Positions 45,174-51,702 of a stretch of DNA of 64,000 nt are shown here, in pieces. Position numbers and translations under genes: made by a program. Each line of letters begins with the position of its first letter. The first letter of the stretch is position 1. A model generated the notes under the pieces. It was not told where the DNA came from, ran no database searches, and saw only the letters and a list, made by a program, of their open reading frames with translations. Origin of the DNA: Jejuia pallidilutea (lineage in GTDB: Bacteria; Bacteroidota; Bacteroidia; Flavobacteriales; Flavobacteriaceae). The stretch covers positions 372,001 to 436,000 of the forward strand of contig NZ_PVEO01000001.1 in the NCBI RefSeq assembly GCF_002973595.1. The letters run 5' to 3'.

Positions 45174-45983
45174 TTATTCTTCCCACACAACGCTTAATAC
45201 AGAATTATATACACTAGAAACAATACAGTATTCATAGAATTTAAAATCATTGTCGTCTTCCCAATCTTTTAAATCGAACCAAGTAGATTTCCAAATTTGT
45301 TGCTTTGATTGGTTTTTGGGATATATCTTATCTTTATCAAAGAATTCCATAGCAACAGAATCTTCCGGAGGTTCAAGTTTTGTTCTATCGATAATAAAAT
45401 GAGGATATCCCTCTGGCCATTTCCAATAACTCACCTTTTTGTTATGAGAGTGAAAAAGACAAATTGGATGGTCCCCCAATTCAAAATATTTGAAAGCAAT
45501 TGCCGTAATACTTACCCCAAAAAATTCAGCCAAATCACGAAGTAGTTGAGGCGAAAACTTCTTCCCTTTTTGCTTCTCAAAGAATAGATGACTTGGCATT
45601 AATAATTCTGAAGCAAATTGATTGGCTTCACATTCTACTCGACCACTTTTTGCCTGTTTTTCCTTATTGTTAAACCAAGAAGTAGTTGCTTCAGTATCGT
45701 TATGAATGTCAATACCTTTGTGAAGTACAAAATGTCCTATTTCGTGGGCTAAAGTAAATTTTTTGCGTTGCTCAAACTCTATATTTTGGTTGATTTCGAT
45801 TACCGTATGCTTTTTACCAAAAATTATTCGTCCATCAGAATTCAGTAAAGGCTTCTCGATGACAGTTGCTCCAAGACCGCTTGCAAATAATTCCAAAGAA
45901 AAATCCAAAAGGCTTTCAAAACCATTTTGGTCCAATAAATCTCTTGCAGCAGCAGAACCTTTATTATATCTATAATTCTTCAT
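45174..45983 (-). CDS. ImmA/IrrE-family zinc metalloprotease, third gene of a sigma/unknown/protease operon
   Basis: A 269-residue protein with the ImmA/IrrE signature FTLAHEIGHFVLHKG (HEIGH, His80-Glu81-His84) and the downstream motif ECEANQFASELLMP supplying a third metal ligand near Glu119. A C-terminal domain of about 120 residues has no recognised fold. Unlike many ImmA proteins it has no N-terminal HTH; DNA recognition seems to be delegated to the sigma-like gene. Its start overlaps the 133-residue gene by 14 bp. In the CBASS regulator pair CapH/CapP, a protease of this family cleaves a repressor, which guides the inference for this operon. Confidence 0.9.
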   Translation of the reverse strand: MKNYRYNKGSAAARDLLDQNGFESLLDFSLELFASGLGATVIEKPLLNSDGRIIFGKKHTVIEINQNIEFEQRKKFTLAHEIGHFVLHKGIDIHNDTEATTSWFNNKEKQAKSGRVECEANQFASELLMPSHLFFEKQKGKKFSPQLLRDLAEFFGVSITAIAFKYFELGDHPICLFHSHNKKVSYWKWPEGYPHFIIDRTKLEPPEDSVAMEFFDKDKIYPKNQSKQQIWKSTWFDLKDWEDDNDFKFYEYCIVSSVYNSVLSVVWEE

Positions 45984-46371
45984 TATCTAATTCGTCCATC
46001 AGGTCAACCAAGTTTTTACCTTTAATGATTTCTTTTATTTCGTCTGGGGTTAATTTATCCAAATTTCTAAACTGTACAGACATTTGTTTTGTTTCCACTA
46101 AATTTATTAAGGTAGCAATAGGTTTTTCTAAATTCTGGTTGATAGCATCTTGAAATTTTCCTACAATCCTATCAAGCAATGCCTGATGGCTTTCTTGAGT
46201 TACTATAGCGGTTTGGGTAAACTTCAATCGCTTCAAAAAATTGGATATTTCCGCACTTTCCTTAGCGACATCCACACCCTCCTCCTCTAGGGATTTTTTT
46301 ATCAATTCTATATCGGAATTCAGATAAAATTCTGTAATTCCCTTATCTATTTTATTTTTTAAATTGCTCAT
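45970..46371 (-). CDS. Unknown 133-residue helical protein, candidate anti-sigma or protease substrate
   Basis: Not recognised. It is predicted mostly alpha-helical and acidic, without membrane segments, cysteines or signal peptide (segments ELIKKSLEEEGVDVAKESAEI, QALLDRIVGKFQDAINQNL, LTPDEIKEIIKGKN). It overlaps the sigma-like gene by 4 bp and the protease gene by 14 bp, so all three are translationally coupled and probably made in fixed ratio. Position between a sigma-like protein and an ImmA-type protease suggests an inhibitor of one and substrate of the other; this is inference only. Confidence 0.72.
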   Translation of the reverse strand: MSNLKNKIDKGITEFYLNSDIELIKKSLEEEGVDVAKESAEISNFLKRLKFTQTAIVTQESHQALLDRIVGKFQDAINQNLEKPIATLINLVETKQMSVQFRNLDKLTPDEIKEIIKGKNLVDLMDELDNEEL

Positions 46372-46961
46372 CTTATTTGACTGTTTAGTTTTCTTTTTCT
46401 TCTTTCAAGCCTTTTAACGGCGTTGTAAACTTCGGCGGTATCTATTTCCAAGAAATCTGAGATTTCGCTCGGCTTATAGATGTTTTCGCTCCAACATTCA
46501 AATATTAGCATCTCTAAGTCCGATGCCCCTGAATCTTTAAGTAACGTAACATAGTTTTCTTTTAGTTTTTTGTTGTCAATTTCATCAAACGATAAGTCGT
46601 TGTGACCAACCTCCTCTGAATAAACAGGTAAATCGAGAATATAGGATTCGTCCGAGCCGTCCACTTCTTCGGTTGGTTTTCGTCTTTTTACTTTTTCATA
46701 ATATGCACTAATCTCACTTTTCAGGACACCGAAAAGGAAATTCTCGAAATCACAATTGTCCTTATCCCATTTCCTGATATCGGTAAGTGCTTTTTGAAAA
46801 ACGTTAAAAACAAAATCCAACTTTTGTTGCCCTTCGTGATTGTCATTATAATCACCAAGCCTTTTCTTGGCGAAGGCCCTCATTCTTAAAACGAGGTGAC
46901 TTAATTGGTCATTGGTGAAGCTACTAAATACCTCGGCGATCTCTTTGCTCGATTTATCCAT
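46368..46961 (-). CDS. Sigma-70-like transcription factor, first gene of a CBASS-divergent operon
   Basis: A 197-residue protein with sigma-70-type organisation. A region-2-like helical segment spans about 15-95 (FVFNVFQKALTDIRKWDKDNCDFENFLFGVLKSEI, where the DFENFLFGVLKSEI part resembles the region-2 -10-binding helix). An acidic linker follows (about 96-125), then a region-4-like HTH (YKPSEISDFLEIDTAEVYNAVKRLERR). It is small, as in extracytoplasmic-function sigma factors, but divergent, so a phage-type regulator is an alternative. It is transcribed away from the CBASS operon across a 476-bp region. Confidence 0.72.
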   Translation of the reverse strand: MDKSSKEIAEVFSSFTNDQLSHLVLRMRAFAKKRLGDYNDNHEGQQKLDFVFNVFQKALTDIRKWDKDNCDFENFLFGVLKSEISAYYEKVKRRKPTEEVDGSDESYILDLPVYSEEVGHNDLSFDEIDNKKLKENYVTLLKDSGASDLEMLIFECWSENIYKPSEISDFLEIDTAEVYNAVKRLERRKRKLNSQIR

Positions 46962-46983
46962 ATAGATAGATGTTCTAGTAATA

Positions 46984-47046
46984 ATATGCTTGCCAATTAA
47001 AATAATTTGCCATCAAGTGGCAAAAAAGATAAGAAGGCAAGCATAT
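46984..47046. promoter_or_regulatory. Nested TTGCC/GGCAA operator-like array between the sigma-like and CBASS operons
   Basis: Outer arms ATATGCTTGCC (46984-46994) and its exact complement GGCAAGCATAT (47036-47046) enclose an inner perfect dyad TTTGCCA-TCAAG-TGGCAAA (47006-47024). TTGCC or GGCAA thus appears four times as two nested inverted pairs, beginning 23 bp upstream of the sigma-like start codon. This looks like a multi-site operator or looped promoter element. Confidence 0.65.
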
Positions 47047-47166
47047 AAAGATTGAAGGCACAATATAAAAAATTGATGCGACAAAAGCCTTTAATTAAAA
47101 GGCATAAAAAATGAGCGGAACTCCACAGCTCTGAATGGAGATTGTTTAACCATAAAATTCATTTTT

Positions 47167-47322
47167 ATGAATAGTATTAATTTCTCTAAAGGAGAGCTAA
47201 GTGTATGTCATAAAGACAATTGTGTCAATGTACGTGGAGATGTGGCCAAAGCCATAGTTTTCAGTATTGCAACTCTTGTTGTTATAAGTGGCATAGCTGC
47301 ATTGTTGGAGCAGTCCAATTAG
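47167..47322 (+). CDS. Small 51-residue single-pass membrane protein upstream of CBASS
   Basis: An ATG-started frame of 51 codons ending in TAG. The N-terminal half is polar with two cysteines (SVCHKDNC), followed by one hydrophobic segment (AIVFSIATLVVISGIAALL, residues about 29-47) typical of a membrane helix. It lies in the same orientation as, and 115 bp before, the CD-NTase. It could be a small effector, toxin-like or regulatory peptide, or a leader ORF. Homology unknown; the membrane helix and sensible start argue it is real, but the short length keeps confidence low. Confidence 0.45.
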   Translation: MNSINFSKGELSVCHKDNCVNVRGDVAKAIVFSIATLVVISGIAALLEQSN

Positions 47323-47326
47323 CAGA

Positions 47327-47365
47327 TGATTGTGGCGGTTCTGCAATTCAGGATTGCCACAATCA
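47327..47365 (+). promoter_or_regulatory. Hairpin in the CBASS leader
   Basis: Perfect 10-bp arms TGATTGTGGC (47327-47336) and GCCACAATCA (47356-47365), plus an inner CTG/CAG pair, form a stable stem 72 bp before the CD-NTase start. It is followed by an A-rich tract, not a U-tract, so it is more likely an operator or leader RNA structure than a terminator. Confidence 0.55.
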
Positions 47366-47437
47366 AAATAATAAACGATCAATCTGACATAAAATATGAT
47401 TGGCTTAAAAGTTGAAACAAAATAAAAAAATATAACT

Positions 47438-48676
47438 ATGACTGAAGAATACAAAAATGAAGTAGTTGAAATTTTGGAAAATCTGGGAAAGCAACTTGAT
47501 ATTTCAGAAAGTCAATATAATGAAGCTGTAAAAAGTTACGAAGCCGTCGGAAAGTGGTTATCAAAAGAGGGGTCACCCCTTTATCCTTATAAACCAAGAA
47601 TACTTCCTCAAGGTTCGTTTATGTTGGGCACAATAATCAAGCCTATCAACGATGAGGATGATATTGACATTGACCTAGTTTGCAAACTGAATGGGAAACC
47701 TATTAATTGGACACAAAAACATTTAAAAGATGCAGTCGGAGATAGACTTAAAGACCACTCTACTTATGAAGAAATGATTAAGGATAAGGATGGTGGAAGA
47801 AGATGCTGGACACTTGAATATTCGGACGATGCAAACTATCATATGGATATTTTACCGTCCATATCAGATAAGAACTTTACGGTTCTACTTAGTGAATCCT
47901 TTAACAATAGCCAACACATAGAGACCAATAAGCTAGCAATTCGCTTAACCGATAAGGAAGAGTATAACTACTCTACCGAAACGAACACGGAATGGTGGAT
48001 GAAAAGCAATCCTTTTGGTTATGCCAAATGGTTTTATCAAAGAGCAATATACAGTTCAACCAAAATATTCGCTCTAAGCGAATCTGTTGACCCAGTAAAA
48101 CCATACCAAAAAGACAAGCTGCCATTGCAACGTGCAATTCAGTTGTTGAAACGGCACAGGGACATTATGTTTTCCTCGGATGAGTTCGATAGTGAAAACA
48201 GACCTATTTCCATAATAATAACCACCTTGGCAGCCAGAGCTTACGATAGAAGTGAAAATATCCTCGATACCTATGTCAATATTGTAAGTAAAATGCGTGG
48301 CTTTATTGAAACAAAACTAAACCCAAAGACAGGTCTATATGAAAGATGGGTAAGCAATCCTGTTAATGATGAAGAAAATTTTGCGGACAAGTGGAGTGAA
48401 GTTCCCCAGAAAGAGGAATACTTTTATAAATGGTTGGATAAATTGGAAGAAGACCTTGAAACAATCAAATATAGCCAAGGAGTTGGCTTGCAAAGATTGA
48501 ATGAATCATTTTCTGCACAATATGGCGACAAGGTTGTTAACAAAGCCTTTTCGGCTTATGGCGAAAAAAATAGAATTCTAAGGGAATCAGGATTAAGAAA
48601 AATGGCAAGTAGAACAGGGATTTTAGGAACTGTCGGCACTTCAGTACCAAACCATAATTTTGAAGGTAATGTATGA
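47438..48676 (+). CDS. CBASS cyclic-oligonucleotide synthase (CD-NTase, cGAS/DncV-like)
   Basis: A 412-residue OAS-like nucleotidyltransferase. The N-terminal core has the helix-capping GS motif in PQGSFMLGT (Gly59-Ser60), the metal-binding acidic cluster DDIDIDLV (Asp75, Asp77, Asp79) and a third Asp in HMDILP (Asp137). A helical C-terminal half (QRAIQLLKRHRDIMF, ISIIITTLAARAY) matches the CD-NTase helical domain. It produces a cyclic di- or trinucleotide after phage sensing and activates the patatin effector. The C-terminus reads NHNFEGNV, a short tail of the kind joined to targets by Cap2-type E1/E2 or E2 proteins. Its stop overlaps the E2-like gene's start (ATGA). Exact clade is not decidable by eye. 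Confidence 0.92.
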   Translation: MTEEYKNEVVEILENLGKQLDISESQYNEAVKSYEAVGKWLSKEGSPLYPYKPRILPQGSFMLGTIIKPINDEDDIDIDLVCKLNGKPINWTQKHLKDAVGDRLKDHSTYEEMIKDKDGGRRCWTLEYSDDANYHMDILPSISDKNFTVLLSESFNNSQHIETNKLAIRLTDKEEYNYSTETNTEWWMKSNPFGYAKWFYQRAIYSSTKIFALSESVDPVKPYQKDKLPLQRAIQLLKRHRDIMFSSDEFDSENRPISIIITTLAARAYDRSENILDTYVNIVSKMRGFIETKLNPKTGLYERWVSNPVNDEENFADKWSEVPQKEEYFYKWLDKLEEDLETIKYSQGVGLQRLNESFSAQYGDKVVNKAFSAYGEKNRILRESGLRKMASRTGILGTVGTSVPNHNFEGNV

Positions 48677-49155
48677 GCAGTAAATTTTTTAAGGCTAACA
48701 GCAAGAGAAAACTAAAAGGAATTCCATCGACTGAACAACTGAAAAGAATCAGAACGGAATTTCCAGAAATCAAGGTCTTAAAAAGTGGATGGGATAATTT
48801 TGAAATAGTTGTTCAAATACGTCCAACTGCCATAAGTGAGTTGTACGACGTGAAAATTATTTACACAGAAAACAAGTGGGTCAAAATCTTTGTTATCAGT
48901 AAAACCTTAGAACTAGCAAAGAACAGAACAAAATTACCTCACGTATATGATAGCCAAAAACAGCAGTTGTGCCTTTACTCACCCTCTAAAAAAGAGTGGA
49001 ACGCACACAATTACATTATTGACACAATAATACCTTGGGTAAGCGAATGGCTGTATTACTACGAATTATGGCTACCGGAGGGCAAATGGTTAGGTGGTGG
49101 CCACAATGAGTACCCAAATGAAGATAACACAGAGACATTGGTAAATGAAGAATAA
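48673..49155 (+). CDS. Stand-alone E2-like protein of short type II CBASS
   Basis: A 160-residue protein of the prokaryotic E2 family. FEIVVQIRPTAISELYDVKI and WVKIFVISKTL form the E2 beta-sheet, and LPHVYDSQKQQLCLYSP carries Cys100, the only cysteine in the protein and the expected thioester site. The following KEW and TIIPWVSEWLYYYELWLPEGKWLGGGH are the hallmark C-terminal helix and WxGGGH motif. No E1 domain and no JAB peptidase gene are nearby, so this is the short type II arrangement in which E2 alone modifies or holds the CD-NTase C-terminus. It overlaps the CD-NTase by 4 bp and the patatin by 11 bp. Confidence 0.85.
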   Translation: MSSKFFKANSKRKLKGIPSTEQLKRIRTEFPEIKVLKSGWDNFEIVVQIRPTAISELYDVKIIYTENKWVKIFVISKTLELAKNRTKLPHVYDSQKQQLCLYSPSKKEWNAHNYIIDTIIPWVSEWLYYYELWLPEGKWLGGGHNEYPNEDNTETLVNEE

Positions 49156-50170
49156 AAAGTTTAAAATATTGTCGATTGATGGTGGTGGCATTAAAGGTGT
49201 TTTCCCCGCATTGTTCTTAACACTTTTAGAAGACGAATTGAAAAATCGCTCTGATGGTAAGAACCAAATTTATCAGCACTTCGATTTAATCACTGGGACA
49301 TCAACTGGAGGTATTATTGCCATTGCTTTAGCTTTAGGCATACCTGCAAAAGAAATATATCAACTTTATTTAGATAATGCTGGAAAAATTTTTGGCAGCA
49401 AAAAGTCTTTCTTTATTGGGCAAATCCGTAATTCGGCACACGAAAGAGAATTTTTGGAAAATCTTGTTCGTAAAAAATTCAAAGATGCAAACAATGGAGT
49501 TGAACCAAGGCTTAACGATTGCAAAACAGATGTTTGCATTCCAATCTATGACTTGATAAAAGGCAACCCAAGTGTGTTAAAGACCAAATATCATCCCGCA
49601 TTTGAGCGAGATTATCATATTCCAGCTTATCAGGCTGCAATGGCCACTTCTGCCGCACCAACCTACTTTAACCCTTATACATCTGAATATATTGACCTTA
49701 ATGGAACAAAGAAAAATTTCGTCAATAAGGTTGATGGTGGTGTAATGGCAAATAATCCCACTCTAGTAGCCCTTTTAGAAGCCTTAAAAGCTTTTAAAGT
49801 CGAAATGTCCCAACTCGAAATTCTTTCTCTTGGTACTGGATATAAAAAATTTACCGATGGTAATTCCCGTAAAAAATGGGGTTTGCATTATTGGATGGTA
49901 AAGAATAGTAGAAAGAGACTTATTGACTTGTTTATGCAAAGTCAATCACAATTGGTTGCAAATTATATAAGCCTACTTTATCAAGGAATCGATAAAAGTG
50001 AAAAAGGCAATCCAAACTTTGTCTATGACCGTATTGATGTTTTGTTGAATGAAGACAATAATATTGAAATGGATGAATGTGACAGAATCAAAATTAAGAA
50101 CTTCGCAGAATTGGCATCTATTGAATTTCAGCATAACCGAACACTTATTCTTGAAAATCATTTTTATTAA
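49145..50170 (+). CDS. capV: Patatin-like phospholipase effector of CBASS
   Basis: A 341-residue patatin-fold lipase with an oxyanion-hole motif DGGGIKG (residues 12-18), nucleophile elbow GTSTGG with Ser53, and catalytic Asp197 in VDGGVMANNP. The size and gene context are those of CapV effectors, which are activated by the cyclic nucleotide of the CD-NTase and degrade membrane phospholipids, killing the infected cell. No transmembrane helix is visible, consistent with a soluble enzyme acting at the inner membrane. Its placement last in the operon differs from capV-first operons such as that of Vibrio cholerae. Confidence 0.92.
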   Translation: MKNKKFKILSIDGGGIKGVFPALFLTLLEDELKNRSDGKNQIYQHFDLITGTSTGGIIAIALALGIPAKEIYQLYLDNAGKIFGSKKSFFIGQIRNSAHEREFLENLVRKKFKDANNGVEPRLNDCKTDVCIPIYDLIKGNPSVLKTKYHPAFERDYHIPAYQAAMATSAAPTYFNPYTSEYIDLNGTKKNFVNKVDGGVMANNPTLVALLEALKAFKVEMSQLEILSLGTGYKKFTDGNSRKKWGLHYWMVKNSRKRLIDLFMQSQSQLVANYISLLYQGIDKSEKGNPNFVYDRIDVLLNEDNNIEMDECDRIKIKNFAELASIEFQHNRTLILENHFY

Positions 50171-50245
50171 ACCATAAAAAAACTGCACCAAAGAACCCCT
50201 TAAGCAATTCCTTCAAACTCTTCATTATTGTAATCCCTAACTCCT

Positions 50246-50896
50246 TCATAATCCCAAAAATTTAATAATCGATTGAAGTATAACCAAAGCAATAGCATTT
50301 TGAGAATATTGTTGAGATAGAGATATAGCCTCATCAGTTTGAGATAAAAACCCAAGTTCTAAAAGAATTGCTGCATTGCTATTATTATCTCGTAACACCT
50401 GAAAATTATCATATTTTGCACCTCTACTTTTAATTTTGAGTAAATCCGTCAATCCTTTTTGTATCACAACCCCTAAATAAACGGAAGCTTCATCATGTAC
50501 TTCGTTTTTAGGATAAACATATACCTCTGTTCCTACCGCCGACTTATTTGTTGCTTGATTGCAATGTAAGGAGATAAACACATCTGCTTTTAGTTTTTTA
50601 GATAGCTGTATTCTATCGCTTAAAGATATTAACGTATCTGTATATCTAGTAAGATAGACTTTCAAAGACTTTTTATAAAGCTTGTGATTTAGTTCAACCA
50701 TTTTAGAGGCTATATCCATTACAATGTCTTTTTCTTTTATACCATGTATGGAAATTGCTCCAGCATCTTTTCCACCATGCCCAGGATCTATTACTACAAT
50801 AGGCTCCCTTACTTGACCCTTAGGATTTTGCGCATAAGCATGGCTTAAAAAAGACAGCCAAAATAGTAAAAGTGCAATTTGATTTAATGTATTCAT
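50246..50896 (-). CDS. Secreted N-acetylmuramoyl-L-alanine amidase (Amidase_3)
   Basis: About 216 residues using the ATG at 50896, which gives a proper signal peptide (NQIALLLFWLSFLSHAYAQ). The frame stays open to an earlier ATG at 50956. The Amidase_3 fold has metal ligands in VIDPGHGGKDAGA (His), IHGIKEKDIVMDIA with Glu, SLHCNQA (second His), and ALLELGFLSQ (Glu). It cleaves the peptidoglycan stem from MurNAc. Located just before the conjugation operon but divergent from it (about 200 bp), it probably makes local holes in peptidoglycan for the transfer channel. Confidence 0.9.
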   Translation of the reverse strand: MNTLNQIALLLFWLSFLSHAYAQNPKGQVREPIVVIDPGHGGKDAGAISIHGIKEKDIVMDIASKMVELNHKLYKKSLKVYLTRYTDTLISLSDRIQLSKKLKADVFISLHCNQATNKSAVGTEVYVYPKNEVHDEASVYLGVVIQKGLTDLLKIKSRGAKYDNFQVLRDNNSNAAILLELGFLSQTDEAISLSQQYSQNAIALVILQSIIKFLGL

Positions 50897-51095
50897 AATT
50901 ATCGTTTTAGATTTCACAATATTCAAGAAAACAATCGCTTCTTTAACAATATTCAAAAGTTTAACATCAAGTAGCGTTAAAATTTAGATATTTTCTTCTT
51001 TCATCTTCATTTCATAATAGATTTCACAAAAATTATAGCAGACGGAAAAATATGGCGTACTGCACGGATACTAAATAATTTAAAATCTATTCCTT

Positions 51096-51383
51096 ATGAA
51101 AAAATTAATTTTTGCTTTTCTCGTACTATTACTAACATCTGTTTCAAGCTTTGCACAAATTGGTGGTATTGAAGATTCTGTTAATGATGTTTCCAATACC
51201 ATTAGAACCATTTTCCCAATTATTCTGGGCGTTATTTTCCTTATCGGATTCTTATTTAACGCTGGTCATTTCTTTGGCGAGAATGCAGACCTTAAAAAAG
51301 GGATTACTCGTGTGCTTGTGTTTGTTCTTATTGCTGGCGCAGTAGTAGGCATCTTCACTTACCTAATATCCATCGTAGTGTAA
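51096..51383 (+). CDS. traE: TraE-like small T4SS membrane protein (VirB2/pilin-like)
   Basis: A 95-residue protein with a signal peptide (ends SSFAQ) and two hydrophobic helices (IFPIILGVIFLIGFLFNAG; VLVFVLIAGAVVGIFTYLISIVV), the size and topology of Bacteroidetes TraE / VirB2-type subunits. It is the first gene of the transfer operon and is followed after 34 bp by the TraF-like gene. The order E-F-G, common in Bacteroidetes ICEs, supports the assignment more than the sequence alone. Confidence 0.75.
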   Translation: MKKLIFAFLVLLLTSVSSFAQIGGIEDSVNDVSNTIRTIFPIILGVIFLIGFLFNAGHFFGENADLKKGITRVLVFVLIAGAVVGIFTYLISIVV

Positions 51384-51417
51384 TGTCCCGCATTAAGGGT
51401 TTTATTAAAACAACTTT

Positions 51418-51702
51418 ATGAAGAAATACGAAGTCTATAAAAATATAAGGAAACAGGCAGTCATTTTCGGTTTGCCCATTTCCTTATTTGCCTTAATGAT
51501 GGTTTCAATTTTGGCATCGTTGCTAATCATCATTTTCTCATTCAGTTTCGGATTAATCATTGGCATATTTATTTTCAATGCAACCTTATATGTTGCTTTG
51601 ACGCGCATAACCAACAACCCACAGCTTTTTCAGATGGCTAAAGCCTTTCCAAGAATTATAAGCAACAAAAGAAATTCCGGCTTTGATTATGAACAAGATT
51701 AA
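51418..51702 (+). CDS. traF: TraF-like small membrane protein (DUF4133/VirB3-like)
   Basis: A 94-residue protein with two adjoining hydrophobic segments (FGLPISLFALMMVSILASLL; IIIFSFSFGLIIGIFIFNATLYVAL) and a soluble tail ending near a RIISNKRNSG motif, matching VirB3/TraF proteins that sit beside the VirB4-type ATPase. Its stop lies inside the TraG gene (14-bp overlap if TraG starts at 51689). Assignment is by size, topology and position. Confidence 0.75.
   Translation: MKKYEVYKNIRKQAVIFGLPISLFALMMVSILASLLIIIFSFSFGLIIGIFIFNATLYVALTRITNNPQLFQMAKAFPRIISNKRNSGFDYEQD

Larger units (their letters stand above)
46962..47437. other. 476-bp divergent regulatory region upstream of CBASS
   Basis: Besides the nested repeats it holds a GCCTTT/AAAGGC dyad near 47085-47101, a CTCCA/TGGAG dyad near 47118-47139, a 51-codon membrane-peptide ORF (47167-47322) and a long hairpin at 47327-47365. 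No clear -33/-7 promoter could be assigned by eye. Confidence 0.5.

Noticed and set aside
45174-46961. The ImmA/133-residue/sigma-like trio read as a toxin-antitoxin or abortive phage remnant
   Set aside because: No toxin motif is seen, the three genes overlap tightly, and the position opposite CBASS fits regulation better. It remains an alternative.
47197-47454. Minus-strand frame of 85 codons in the CBASS leader
   Set aside because: It lies antisense across the membrane-peptide ORF, the hairpin and the CD-NTase start, has low-complexity composition and no recognisable motif.
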